Assembly: GCA_963840075.1 (NCBI GenBank)
Contig: CAWIXS010000001.1
Coordinates: 62,001-126,000, forward strand
Length of the DNA: 64,000 nt
Direction: 5' to 3'
Source: AWTP1-13 sp963840075
Lineage (GTDB): Bacteria > Pseudomonadota > Alphaproteobacteria > Rhizobiales > Hyphomicrobiaceae
The notes below the pieces were generated by a model, which searched no databases, was not told the DNA's origin, and was given only the letters and a program-made list of their open reading frames with translations. The position numbers and the translations under genes are program-made. Each line of letters starts with the position of its first letter. Position 1 is the stretch's first letter. This document shows positions 24,295-32,899 of this stretch, in pieces.

Positions 24295-25794
24295 TCAGGT
24301 GCCGCAGAATGTCTGGCGCACGATCTGGTCGGGGCGCGGCGGCTCTGCGTAGCGCCCATGCTGCGGCTGGTCGTGGTAGGGGCGGGAGAGCACAGCCAGC
24401 AGGGTCTCGAAGGCCGAGAGATCGCCGTTGTCGACCGCCCCCGACAGCGCCTCCTCGACGAGATGGTTGCGCGGGATGAAGGCCGGGTTCGCCGCGCGCA
24501 TGGCTGCCGCCCGCTGCTCGGCCGTCGCCTCGCCGTCGTCGGCCAGGCGCCGGCGCCACCGCGCGGCCCAGTCGTCATAGGCGGCAGGATCGGAGAAAAG
24601 GCTGCGCACGGCCGCATCGCCGTCGGTGCCAGCGGCCGCGCCGGCCAGCCGGCGGAAGGTCAACGTGAAGTCCGCGCCGTTGCGGGCCATGCGGTCGAGG
24701 AGATCCTGCGCCAGGGCGCGATCGTCCTGCCGTTCCTGGAGCAGGCCGAGCTTGCGCCGGAGTCCCTTGGCATAGGCCGCCTCGAAGCGGCCCGTGAACG
24801 CGCCGAGGATCTCGTTGGCCATTGCGACCGCGGCGCCCCGATCCTCGGCAAGCAGGGGCAGCAGCGTCTCTGCCAGCCGGGCAAGGTTCCATTGCGCGAT
24901 GTGCGGCTGGTTGCCGTATGCGTAGCGGCCGTGGTGATCGATGGAGCTGTAGACCTGCGCCGGGTCGTAGGCATCCAGGAAGGCGCAGGGACCATAGTCG
25001 ATGGTCTCGCCGGCGATCGACGCATTGTCGGTGTTCATGACGCCGTGAATGAAGCCGACGAGCAGCCATTTGGCGATCAGCTCGGCCTGGCGCGTGACGA
25101 CAAGGTCGAGGAGCCTGCGGCAGGGGGCCTGCGTGCCGGCGGCCTCGGGGTAGTGGCGGGCGATGACATATTCGGCGAGCTGGAGCAGCGCCTCGACATC
25201 GCCGCGGGCGGCAAAGAGCTGGAAGGTGCCGATGCGGATGTGGCTCGAGGCGACTCGGGTGAGCACGGCGCCCGGCAGCGGCTTCTCACGCCGCACCGTC
25301 TCGCCGGTCGCGACGGCGGCGAGCGACCGGGTCGTAGGGATGCCGAGGGCGTGCATGGCCTCGCCGACGATGTACTCGCGCAGGACCGGGCCGAGCGCGG
25401 CCCGGCCGTCGCCGTTGCGGGAGAACGGAGTGGGGCCGGAGCCCTTGAGCTGGATGTCGCGGCGCATGCCATCGCAGTCGACCACCTCGCCGAGAAGAAG
25501 GGCGCGGCCGTCGCCCAGCTGGGGGACGAAGTGGCCGAACTGGTGGCCGGCATAGGCCATGGCCAGTGGGTCGCCGAGCGCAGGGATGGCGTTGCCGGCA
25601 AGCATCGCGACGCCCTCCGGCGCGGACAGCCTGGCGGGATCGAGCCCGAGCTGCCGGGCGAGCGTCTCGTTCAAGCGGACGAGGCGGGGCGCAGCGACGG
25701 GGGTCGGCGGCAGGCGTGCGAAGAACCGCTCCGGCAGCCGCGCGTAGCTGTTGTCAAAGGGAAAGACGTGAGGTGTCTGGGCAGGTGCGAGCAT
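24295..25794 (-). CDS. selO: SelO/YdiU family protein adenylyltransferase (UPF0061)
   Basis: SelO is a pseudokinase-fold enzyme that transfers AMP to proteins and is linked to oxidative stress. The 499-residue product has the family landmarks 'AMAYAGHQFGHFVPQLGDGR' near 78-97, 'RDIQLKGSGPTPFSRNGDGR' near 112-131, 'HGVMNTDNASIAGETIDYGP' near 245-264 with the catalytic Asn/Asp, and the C-terminal 'PRNHLVEEAL'. The start at 25794 (MLAPAQTPHVFPFDNSYARL) is the family start; the frame stays open further upstream without homology. It is monocistronic; the tRNA-Ala fragment lies 252 bases upstream. A GGGGGC/GCCCCC hairpin at 25879-25896 lies in that gap. Confidence 0.93.
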   Translation of the reverse strand: MLAPAQTPHVFPFDNSYARLPERFFARLPPTPVAAPRLVRLNETLARQLGLDPARLSAPEGVAMLAGNAIPALGDPLAMAYAGHQFGHFVPQLGDGRALLLGEVVDCDGMRRDIQLKGSGPTPFSRNGDGRAALGPVLREYIVGEAMHALGIPTTRSLAAVATGETVRREKPLPGAVLTRVASSHIRIGTFQLFAARGDVEALLQLAEYVIARHYPEAAGTQAPCRRLLDLVVTRQAELIAKWLLVGFIHGVMNTDNASIAGETIDYGPCAFLDAYDPAQVYSSIDHHGRYAYGNQPHIAQWNLARLAETLLPLLAEDRGAAVAMANEILGAFTGRFEAAYAKGLRRKLGLLQERQDDRALAQDLLDRMARNGADFTLTFRRLAGAAAGTDGDAAVRSLFSDPAAYDDWAARWRRRLADDGEATAEQRAAAMRAANPAFIPRNHLVEEALSGAVDNGDLSAFETLLAVLSRPYHDQPQHGRYAEPPRPDQIVRQTFCGT

Positions 25795-26046
25795 GTCGCC
25801 TCCGGCGCGTATCGTCCGGGACAGACCGGGCGCCTGAGATCGACAATAGCGGATGCGACCCGGTGCAGAAATGAGCTTGGGGGCAATGCAGCCCCCTTGG
25901 CGTGTGATGGCGCGCCCCATATGGGCCCTGCCGCGGCGACCGCCAGTTGGATGCGGAAGCCGCGAGATCCGGGGCCATGTCGTCGGCGGCCGGTGAGGAG
26001 GCCGCAGAATTGTCCGGGACGATCGGGGTCTTCGCCTGTGGGGACT

Positions 26047-26090
26047 TGGTGGAGCCGAGGGGAATCGAACCCCTGACGTCTGCAGTGCGA
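26047..26090 (-). pseudogene. 3' half of a tRNA-Ala gene
   Basis: On the minus strand it reads from the anticodon loop (TCGCAC) through the variable region, T arm and acceptor strand to an encoded CCA. It differs from the intact tRNA-Ala at 28977-29052 at 4 of 44 positions, two of which are a compensating T-stem pair. The D arm, anticodon 5' strand and 5' acceptor strand are missing, so it cannot give a tRNA. Confidence 0.85.
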
Positions 26091-26761
26091 TGCTTGGGGG
26101 CGGTGAGGTAGCTGTGAACGACGAGCAGCTGACTGCGCTTATCCGGCACCACATCGGCCATCACCGGAACGACACCGTAGCGCGGCGCGCTCTCGCGCAC
26201 AGTTGCAATCGTGCCGCGGAAGAGGCACGCGGCCAGTATCTGCTGTTCCTCAACAATGATACCCAAGTGCAGGAGGGCCGGCTTGACCACATGCTGGCTC
26301 TGTTCGACGCAGACGAGCAGACGGGCTTGGTCGGCGCCAAGCTGCTCTTTCCCAATGGCCGGCTTCAGGAGGCCGGAGCCGTGATATGGAGTGACGCCTC
26401 TGGATACAATTATGGGCGGCACGATGACCCCGGCAAGCCCGAGTACAATTCTGTCCGGGAGGTGGACTACTGCTCCGGCGCCTGCATCTTGATCAAGACC
26501 GCCTTGTTTCAGCAGCTCGGCGGTTTCGATGACCTCTATGCGCCCGCATACTATGAAGACACGGATCTCGCATTCAAGGTGCGTCAGGCCGGAAAAAAGG
26601 TCCTCTATCAGCCGCAGGCGGTCGTGGTGCACCACGAGGGCGTGTCCCACGGCACCAACACCCGCCATGGCGTCAAGGCCTACCAAGTCGCGAGCAAGGC
26701 AAAATTCCGCGAGCGATGGCGCAAGGAGTTGGAGGAATTTCACTATCCAAAGCCCGATTGA
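26090..26761 (+). pseudogene. Beheaded family 2 glycosyltransferase
   Basis: From about residue 35 the frame matches the C-terminal two-thirds of GT2 enzymes: 'SCNRAAEEARGQYLLFLNND' with the NND metal motif near 60, 'GLVGAKLLFPNGRLQEAGAV', 'VDYCSGACILIKTALFQQLG' and 'EDTDLAFKVRQAGKKVLYQP'. The nucleotide-sugar-binding N-terminus ('VSIVIP'-type strand) is absent and the first 30 codons are unrelated. The break lies directly next to the tRNA-Ala half, which suggests that loss of the 5' part accompanied the rearrangement. Substrate unknown. The exporter gene follows at once. Confidence 0.75.
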
Positions 26762-26815
26762 TGCGCTTTGGTCGGAGCACGCACTCGACATGGCTGTCAG
26801 CCCAGGGGCACCTCC

Positions 26816-28594
26816 TTGCCATTCAACCGCGCCGTTTCCAACCTCGTTGCCGAGCGCCCGACCCTGAAGCTGCTGGCGCGCATCCTGCGCGACAACGGGC
26901 GCACCTACGCTCCGCGCTACGCGATAGCCTTCGTGTTCATGTTCATCGTTGCGGCGGCCACCGCGCTTACCGCCTGGATGATGCGAGACGTGATCAATCT
27001 GATCTTCGTCGACCGGGACCCGGCGGCGCTGTCCTGGATTCCCGCAGCGATCCTCGCAATCTTCACAGTGAAAGGTCTCGCCTCCTACCTGCAGGAGGTC
27101 TCCCTCGCGCGCATCGGCAACCGCTTCGTCGGCGAGACTCAGAAGCGCATGTTCGACCATCTGCTGCGCATGGACGTGAGCTACTATCAGACGCGCCCCT
27201 CCAACGATCTGATCATGGTCGTCACCCAGTCGGCAAGCGCCGCACGCGACATGCTCAACACCATGGCGGTGAGCTTCGGCCGCGACGCCATGACTCTCGC
27301 GGGCCTCGTCGTCGTCATGGTGACGCAGGATCCGATCATGTCGGCCATCTGCCTGGTGGGCGGGCCGTTCCTCGCGATCGCCATGAAGAAGCTCAGCCAC
27401 CGTATCCGCAAGGCGATGGAGAGCCAGTACCACACGCTCTCCACCATCATCGGCGCGGTGCGCGAGACCTCGCAGGGCATCCGCGTCGTTAAGTCGTTCC
27501 AGCTCGAAGAGCAGCAGCGCGAGCGCATGCACCTTGGGATCGACGCGGTGCGGCGCATGGGCAACAAGGTGGTGGCTGCGCAGGCCGGGCTCAATGGCTT
27601 GGTCGAGGTGCTGGCGGGGGTCGCGATCGCCCTCGTCGTCCTCTACGCCGGGTGGCGCAACCTCTCGTCCGGCGACACCCCGGGCCAGTTCTTCGCCTTC
27701 ATCGCGGCTCTATTGATGGCCTCCGACCCGCTGCGCCGGTTGTCGCGCATGCAACTGCAACTCACGGCCGCGGCGGTTGGCGCCAGGATGATGTATGACC
27801 TGCTCGACACGCCGGCGTCGGAGAAGGATGCCCCCGGCGCCACCGACCTGGTGGTCGAGCGCGGGGAGGTGTGCTTCGACAGGGTGGCCTTTGCCTACAA
27901 GCCTGACACGCCAGTGCTGACCGACTTGAGCTTCCTGGCGCCCGCCGGGCGGACAACCGCTCTGGTGGGCGCGTCAGGCGGCGGCAAGACCACCGTCTTC
28001 AACCTGCTGCAGGGCTTCTGGGTGCCCGCGCGGGGTGCCATCGCCATCGACGGCCAGCCCGTCTCGAGCCTGACGCTCACCTCCCTGCGCCGCCAGATCG
28101 CACTTGTCAGCCAGGATGTGTTCCTGTTCGACGGAACCGTCCGCGACAACATCAAGGCCGGGCGCCGGAATGCGTCCGACGAGGAGATCGTGGCGGCCGC
28201 GCGGGCCGCCCACGCCGACGAATTCATCCGGTTGCTTCCCAGCGGCTACGACACGCCAGTAGGTGAGCTCGGCGCACAGGTCTCCGGCGGCCAGCGCCAG
28301 CGCATCACGCTTGCGCGCGCGTTCCTGAAGGATGCGCCCATCATCCTGCTCGACGAGCCAACGTCGGCGCTCGACGGCGAGACCGAGCTCGTCATCCAGC
28401 GCGCACTGGGCGAGCTCACCAAGGGGCGCACGACGCTCGTCATCGCGCACCGCCTCACCACCATCCTGCGCGCCGATCTCATCCATGTCATCGACGGCGG
28501 ACGCGTGATCGAGTCGGGGACGCACCATGAGCTCCTTCGTGCCAAGGGCGCCTACTTCAGGCTCTATCACCTGCAATTCAGGGACGCCGGATAG
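26816..28594 (+). CDS. MsbA-like ABC exporter (fused permease and ATPase)
   Basis: A 592-residue half-transporter that should work as a homodimer in the inner membrane. It has a six-helix permease (about 25-320; 'YAIAFVFMFIVAAATALTAW', 'LAGLVVVMVTQDPIMSAICL') and an ATPase with 'VGASGGGKTTVFNLLQG', the Q-loop 'ALVSQDVFLFDGTVRDNI', signature 'VSGGQRQRITLARAFL', Walker B 'IILLDEPTSALD' and switch 'IAHRLTT'. It resembles lipid A or glycolipid flippases. A TTG at 26816 with AGGGG upstream is my preferred start; a TTG at 26768 is also in frame. Its position behind a glycosyltransferase suggests glycolipid export (inference). Confidence 0.88.
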   Translation: MPFNRAVSNLVAERPTLKLLARILRDNGRTYAPRYAIAFVFMFIVAAATALTAWMMRDVINLIFVDRDPAALSWIPAAILAIFTVKGLASYLQEVSLARIGNRFVGETQKRMFDHLLRMDVSYYQTRPSNDLIMVVTQSASAARDMLNTMAVSFGRDAMTLAGLVVVMVTQDPIMSAICLVGGPFLAIAMKKLSHRIRKAMESQYHTLSTIIGAVRETSQGIRVVKSFQLEEQQRERMHLGIDAVRRMGNKVVAAQAGLNGLVEVLAGVAIALVVLYAGWRNLSSGDTPGQFFAFIAALLMASDPLRRLSRMQLQLTAAAVGARMMYDLLDTPASEKDAPGATDLVVERGEVCFDRVAFAYKPDTPVLTDLSFLAPAGRTTALVGASGGGKTTVFNLLQGFWVPARGAIAIDGQPVSSLTLTSLRRQIALVSQDVFLFDGTVRDNIKAGRRNASDEEIVAAARAAHADEFIRLLPSGYDTPVGELGAQVSGGQRQRITLARAFLKDAPIILLDEPTSALDGETELVIQRALGELTKGRTTLVIAHRLTTILRADLIHVIDGGRVIESGTHHELLRAKGAYFRLYHLQFRDAG

Positions 28595-28976
28595 CCGGCT
28601 TGGATGGCAGACCATGGTCTCCTGGGTGCGATGGACGGCTCCGCCGGCGGTACTGCGACAAACGACGCCGAGCGGCGGACGCTGTCTGCCTCCAGCTCTG
28701 TAACGCCCGCGGCGAGGATGCCACTGCCGAGGGGGGCATCATCTCTCTGGAAGGAGTTTTGGGCGGCTGGCCAAGCTTCGCTTCCGGCTCGGCGACGAGG
28801 GCGAGCAGCCTCTTGATCTCGGCCAACAGCTCCGCATTCTGCTGAGCCAACGCCGCGTCCCTGCCAGGCCATTGTCAGCGGGGCCACCTCAGTGCCCCCG
28901 GCTCCGCCGCTGTGAAGGGTGTGTACACGCCCGGAGGCATGTCAGGGCTTCGAGCCAACTAAGGCCTTGATCCAAT
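28595..28976. other. 382-base stretch between exporter and tRNA-Ala
   Basis: No intact gene. It contains the transposase-like relic listed at 28749-28850 (minus strand). The rest has no recognised feature. It forms the right end of the proposed tRNA-bounded segment. Confidence 0.5.
28749..28850 (-). pseudogene. IS66-like transposase N-terminal relic
   Basis: About 34 codons read 'LAQQNAELLAEIKRLLALVA' then 'EPEAKLGQPPKTPS', the coiled-coil and 'PPKTP(S/D)' stretch that precedes the zinc-binding part of IS66-type TnpC transposases. After this the sequence ('REMMPPSAVASSP') loses the family pattern. No terminal inverted repeats were seen. The stretch is short, so the family call is tentative. 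Confidence 0.42.
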
Positions 28977-29052
28977 TGGTGGAGCCGAGGAGGATCGAAC
29001 TCCTGACCTCTGCAGTGCGATTGCAGCGCTCTCCCAGCTGAGCTACGGCCCC
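28977..29052 (-). tRNA. tRNA-Ala (anticodon CGC)
   Basis: A 76-base cloverleaf on the minus strand. The acceptor stem GGGGCCG pairs with CGGCTCC (one G-U), the D arm GCTC/GAGC, the anticodon stem CTGCA/TGCAG with loop ATCGCAC (anticodon CGC, reading GCG), the T stem AGGAG/CTCCT with TTCGATC, and an encoded CCA. Confidence 0.96.
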
Positions 29053-29338
29053 GAGGCAGGCCATTTATGTGGCGGGCCTCGGGGTTGTCAAGCAAACGGG
29101 CCTCGCGGGGGTTCGTGCGCCAGTGGGCCGCCTGGGCCGCGCTCTGCCGGCGCGGCGGGGAAGCCGCCGCAGCCGAGCTGAAGAACGATGGCGGCCGCAT
29201 CGGCGCAACTTGCCGGCGCAACGCTGGGTTCCGTTGCAAACCGGCTAACTTTCGACGCCGATCCAGTCCTCCTGCCACTTGTCGTGCCAGCATTGTGCCA
29301 TTACACGTCACTGCCACAATCAAGCCGAGGGCAGCGAC

Positions 29339-29635
29339 ATGGTAAGATTGCTGGACTTCGTCAGCTATCTCATCGGCCTCTACATGTGGCTGGTCATTGC
29401 GGCCGTCGTATTGAGCTGGCTCATCGCTTTCAGCGTGATCAATGCGTACAATCCGTTCGTGCGCTCGCTGTGGCAGGCTCTGACGGCGCTGACCGAGCCT
29501 CTGCTGCGGCCGATCCGGCGCCTGCTGCCCGATCTCGGCGGCATCGACATATCGCCCATGATCCTGCTGCTGCTCTGCCTCGGCGTGCAGCATGTCGTAT
29601 TGGGCAACCTGCAAGACTGGCTGAGACGCGTATGA
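29339..29635 (+). CDS. yggT: YggT family membrane protein
   Basis: A 98-residue protein with the YggT layout of two hydrophobic segments: 'LIGLYMWLVIAAVVLSWLIA' (about 11-30) and 'ISPMILLLLCLGVQHVVLGN' (about 71-90), with the family loop 'NPFVRSLWQALTALTEPLLR' followed by PIRRLLP between them. The role is not fully known; homologues are linked to osmotic stress, division or cofactor transfer in chloroplasts. The ATG at 29339 follows GAGGGCAGC. Its stop overlaps the DUF167 start (ATGA), the common yggT-yggU pairing. Confidence 0.93.
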   Translation: MVRLLDFVSYLIGLYMWLVIAAVVLSWLIAFSVINAYNPFVRSLWQALTALTEPLLRPIRRLLPDLGGIDISPMILLLLCLGVQHVVLGNLQDWLRRV

Positions 29636-29950
29636 CCCTCTATCGGCGCCCCGGCGCGGACGGATTGGAGGTGCTCGCCCGCGTGACGCCGAAAGGCGGG
29701 CGCGACGGCGTCGACGGCTTGGTGGAGACGGCGCAGGGCCAGGCCCTCAAGGTGCGGGTCCGGGCCGTCGCCGAGGACGGCGCGGCCAACGCCGCCCTGG
29801 CGAAGGTCGTCGCGCAATGGCTGGGCGTTGCCGGCGGGCGCGTGCGGGTCGTGCGCGGGCACAAATCGCGTGTCAAGCTGCATCGGCATCTCCGGCGCAC
29901 CGGCAGAGATCGAGGCGCTGGTGGCGGCGCGCGTCGCCGCATTGGGTTGA
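29632..29950 (+). pseudogene. DUF167 (YggU-like) gene with a frameshift
   Basis: Residues 1-80 fit DUF167: 'LEVLARVTPKGGRDGVDGLV', 'LKVRVRAVAEDGAANAALAK' and 'VAQWLGVAGGRVRVVRGHKS'. After about 29877 the reading frame loses the family and would run on for over 400 codons, while the next frame gives the expected ending 'GAPAEIEALVAARVAALG' and a stop at 29948-29950. One indel near 29877-29890 explains this. With a corrected frame the length would be normal (about 105 aa). It may be a sequencing error, so the gene may be intact in life. Confidence 0.8.
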
Positions 29951-29977
29951 GGGACCCTTCGACCGGGGAGGAGTGCC

Positions 29978-30856
29978 ATGCCGAAGGCCGCCATCATCGA
30001 CGGCAAGGCAATCGCTGCGGCGCTGCGGCGCGAGGTGGCGGCCGGCGTCGAGAAGCTCAAGGCCGGGCGCAGCGTCACGCCGGGGCTCGCCGTGGTGCTG
30101 GTGGGCGAGGACCCGGCGAGTCAGGTCTACGTGCGCACCAAGGCGCAAGCCACGCGCGAGGCCGGCATGCTCTCCTTCGAGCACAGGCTGCCCGCGGCGG
30201 CCAGCGAGGCCGAGCTGATCGCCCTGCTCGGCAAGCTCAACGCCAGCGCCGAGGTGCACGGCGTCCTGGTGCAGCTGCCGCTGCCCGGGCAGATCGATGC
30301 CGCCAGGGTGATCGAGGCGATCGACCCCGCCAAGGACGTGGACGGCTTCCATCCCATCAACGTCGGCCGCCTGGCCACCGGGGCCGGGGGCATCGCGCCG
30401 TGCACGCCCGCGGGCTGCCTCGTCCTCGCCAAGTCGGTGCGGCCGAGCCTGGAGGGCCTGGAGGCCGTGGTGATCGGCCGCTCCAACATCGTCGGCAAGC
30501 CGATGGCGCAGCTCCTGCTGGCCGAGAGCTGCACGGTGACCGTTGCGCACTCCAGGACGCGCGATCTGCCGGCGGTGGTGCGCCGCGCCGACCTCGTCGT
30601 CGCCGCGGTGGGCCGGGCCGAGATGGTGAAGGGCAGCTGGATCAAGCCCGGCGCCATCGTCATCGATGTGGGCATCCAGCGGGTGGCTGGGCCCGACGGC
30701 AAGAGCCGGCTCGTGGGCGACGTGGCATTCGCCGAGGCGGCCGAGGTCGCCGGCGCGATCACGCCGGTTCCCGGCGGCGTTGGCCCCATGACCGTGGCTT
30801 GCCTGATCCGCAACACGCTGGCAGCGGCGCAAGCCGCCGCCGGAGGCGGTGCCTGA
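29978..30856 (+). CDS. folD: FolD, methylenetetrahydrofolate dehydrogenase/cyclohydrolase
   Basis: FolD interconverts 5,10-methylene-, methenyl- and 10-formyl-tetrahydrofolate in the cytosol. The 292-residue protein has the catalytic Tyr/Lys motif 'SQVYVRTKAQATREAG' near 47-62, 'VHGVLVQLPLPGQID' near 94-108, 'PAKDVDGFHPINVGRL' near 118-133, the NADP-binding 'VVIGRSNIVGKPMAQLLL' near 165-182 and 'TPVPGGVGPMTVACLIRNTL' near 264-283. GGGGAGGAG precedes the ATG. It follows yggT and the DUF167 gene in the same direction. Confidence 0.97.
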   Translation: MPKAAIIDGKAIAAALRREVAAGVEKLKAGRSVTPGLAVVLVGEDPASQVYVRTKAQATREAGMLSFEHRLPAAASEAELIALLGKLNASAEVHGVLVQLPLPGQIDAARVIEAIDPAKDVDGFHPINVGRLATGAGGIAPCTPAGCLVLAKSVRPSLEGLEAVVIGRSNIVGKPMAQLLLAESCTVTVAHSRTRDLPAVVRRADLVVAAVGRAEMVKGSWIKPGAIVIDVGIQRVAGPDGKSRLVGDVAFAEAAEVAGAITPVPGGVGPMTVACLIRNTLAAAQAAAGGGA

Positions 30857-31459
30857 GCGGTAGGCCGCTTGCTGCTGCAATGCGTCCATCTTCCGAGGCA
30901 GACCCCTTGCGAGCAGCCGCCGAGATGCGCGCTCACCTGCCGTCGAATCGCGTTCTGACCCCCGCCGGGCCGAGAGGCCGCCTGCGGGCCCGTTTTTCTC
31001 GCGGGAGGGGCGGGTGGCTCTCAGGTACCGGGAACGCGCCGATCGCAGCGTACGGCGCTCCTGGGCGCGGGAAACGGCCTTCTGACACCGACCGCCGGTC
31101 GAGCCTGGCGTGCGCCGCCGAGCGGCGCCCTGCACCCCATGCCTGCAAGCGCCTGACACCGCTCGCTTAATCGAAAATAGATACGCTATAGGATAGCAAA
31201 TAGATATTATTAGTATTACCTCATTCGTATATTCTTCTATATATTATCAAAGTGGCCGAGTTGCTGCATTTCACTTAAAAACAAGCGATCCGAAATTGCG
31301 AAGCTTGCTATTGCACTGTGTTTCCCGCACTCAGGACGCGCTGGCGCCTGCCCAATCCTGTGCAATCAGTTTGGTGCTGCGCTTCGACACGAAACACAAC
31401 GAGTGCCGGCAAAAGCGGCTCGAGCGTGCTGCGTATCAGAACCACAGGAAACCTCCGCT
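30857..31459. other. 603-base intergenic region with a strongly AT-rich block
   Basis: No gene was recognised. A C/G-rich hairpin (CCCGCCGGGC near 30961, with CCTGCGGGCCCGTTTTTC to about 30998) looks like a folD terminator. From about 31168 to 31300 the sequence turns very AT-rich, with repeated AAATAGATA and TATATT words, in sharp contrast to its GC-rich surroundings. It ends 160 bases before the outer-membrane protein gene and probably forms part of its promoter region; I could not fix the -10/-35 boxes. Confidence 0.55.
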
Positions 31460-32220
31460 ATGAAAAAGCTGATAGTGGGCGTAGCAGCCGCCCTTTCTTT
31501 CACGACGAGCAGCGCCATCGCCGACGGGCCCTACAAGCGGCCGCCTCCGACGATTGCCGCACCCAAGTACGAGGCGCCGCCGCCGCCCTCCTGGACCGGT
31601 TTTTATTTCGGTGCCGGCATCGGCGCCGGCGCGGTCCTGCACGACTTCAACGTCAACCAGTCAGGACCTATCACGACGACGACCTGGCACAGGTCCGGCA
31701 ACAGCGTGGGTGACGACATCTTCTTCGGCACCGTCACCCTCGGCTGGGATTGGCAGCACTCGCACATCGTGGCCGGCGTGTTCGTCGACTACGACTTCTC
31801 CGACACGTCGACGTCGTTCGACGACCGTCTGGCTTCCGGAGGACTCTCAGTCTCGACAATGCCTGGTCGGTCGGTGGGCGGCTGGGCATCCTGACCAGCC
31901 CGGCGACCCTTTGGTATGTGACGGGCGGCTATACGGAGGCCGAGTTCAGCAACTCGTCGCGCTGGGGTGACCATCGCATCTCGTTCGACGAGACGCTGAG
32001 CGGCTACTTCGTCGGCGGCGGCGTCGATACGCGGCTGAGGGACAACTGGTTCCTGCGGCTGGAGTACCGGTTCACCCAGTTCGACAGCGAGAACTTCGAG
32101 GTGAACTCTTGGGTCAATCACGATCTCGAGCCGTCGCTGCACACCGCCCGCCTGACGCTGACCTACAAGTTCACCCACGGCATGGGCTGGGGCAGCTGGG
32201 GCTCCTGGGGCAAGTGGTAA
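31460..32220 (+). pseudogene. Omp25/RopB-like outer-membrane beta-barrel protein, frameshifted
   Basis: The protein has a signal peptide (MKKLIVGVAAALSFTTSSAI), a Pro-rich linker 'YKRPPPTIAAPKYEAPPPPS' and the hallmark 'WTGFYFGAGIG' of alphaproteobacterial Omp25-like porin-fold proteins. At about 31845 the frame breaks: frame 2 ends 'GGLSVSTMPG...' with a stop at 31892-31894, while frame 1 continues 'LSLDNAWSVGGRLGIL' to the final strand 'TARLTLTYKF' and a stop at 32220. One indel restores about 253 residues, a normal length. An unusual Gly/Trp tail 'HGMGWGSWGSWGKW' closes it. AGGAAA precedes the ATG. It may be intact if the indel is a sequence error. Confidence 0.82.
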
Positions 32221-32232
32221 GTGGCAGCCGAA

Positions 32233-32259
32233 GGTGTCAGACCCTGCGGGTCTGACACC
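32233..32259. repeat. GTCAGACCC palindrome, copy 1
   Basis: Perfect 12-nt arms GGTGTCAGACCC and GGGTCTGACACC around TGC, 12 bases after the Omp stop. It lies between convergent genes (Omp and DoxX). Other copies are at 32289, 37063, 41385, 55831, 55910, 58096 and a degenerate one at 59832. Confidence 0.85.
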
Positions 32260-32288
32260 GACCTGCCACGGGCGCCTGCGTGCGCCGT

Positions 32289-32323
32289 GGTGTCAGACCC
32301 GCAGTGCCCGGCGGGTCTGACAC
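32289..32323. repeat. GTCAGACCC palindrome, copy 2 (long loop)
   Basis: Left arm GGTGTCAGACCC and right arm GGGTCTGACAC with a 12-nt loop instead of 3. It lies 29 bases after copy 1, in the same convergent gap, so this gap holds a tandem pair. It ends 12 bases before the DoxX stop codon. Confidence 0.8.
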
Positions 32324-32335
32324 TTGCTTTTTGCG

Positions 32336-32797
32336 CTATGCGCGCGCGGGCACGCCCATGCCTGCACCCGCGCTGCGGCCCGCCAGGGAGAAGGCGCCCG
32401 GACCGCTGACGAAGTAGAGCAGCAGCCCGCCGACGAGGCCGGCATTCTTGAAGAAGCTGCCATACTGCCCACGCCATGCCTGCGGGTCCGTGAACTGCCA
32501 GAATTTGTGGGCGATCGCCGTGGCAGCAATCACGAAGGCGATGAGCAGCAGCGAGGAAATGCGCGGGAAGATGCCGAGGATCAATGCGATCGGCACGAGC
32601 ACCTCGATGAGGATGCCGGCGAGCGCAAACGCCTCCGGGAAGGGAAGCTCCGAGCTGGCGACGGATTTCAGGAAGCCTTGGTAGTAGGCGTCGCCGTAGA
32701 TGAACCCTATCGCCTTGGGGAGTCCGGCGCTCAGGAACAGGGTCGCCAGCAAGAGACGCCCTATGAGCAGAATGGTGTCGTTCACGCGCTCCATCAT
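32336..32797 (-). CDS. DoxX family membrane protein
   Basis: A 153-residue inner-membrane protein with four hydrophobic segments, including 'ILLIGRLLLATLFLSAGLPK' and 'ALAGILIEVLVPIALILGIF', the Gly-containing DoxX motif 'SAGLPK(A)IGF', and 'NAGLVGGLLLYFVSGPGAFS' near the end. DoxX-like proteins are linked to quinone or thiosulfate oxidation and to redox stress, but the family is broad. Strong ribosome site GGAGGAC precedes the double ATG; the second ATG (32794) may be used. Confidence 0.87.
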   Translation of the reverse strand: MMERVNDTILLIGRLLLATLFLSAGLPKAIGFIYGDAYYQGFLKSVASSELPFPEAFALAGILIEVLVPIALILGIFPRISSLLLIAFVIAATAIAHKFWQFTDPQAWRGQYGSFFKNAGLVGGLLLYFVSGPGAFSLAGRSAGAGMGVPARA

Positions 32798-32899
32798 GTC
32801 CTCCTACTTTAGTCGTACCCGCCCCGGCGGACGTATAGGTCGCCACGCGTGGCGCGGCCACAGAATTGTGCCGGGCGGCGCGTTCAGTCGGCAGCTGCG

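Larger units (their letters stand above)
26047..29021. mobile_element. Putative tRNA-Ala-bounded mini-island (degenerate)
   Basis: A 44-bp direct repeat (40 identities) bounds this segment: the 3' half of a tRNA-Ala at 26047-26090 and the same half inside the intact tRNA-Ala(CGC) at 28977-29020. Both have the same orientation. This is the footprint left when an element integrates at the 3' end of a tRNA gene. Inside are a beheaded glycosyltransferase, an ABC exporter and a transposase-like relic, but no integrase. An assembly join across the repeat is the main alternative. Confidence 0.5.
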
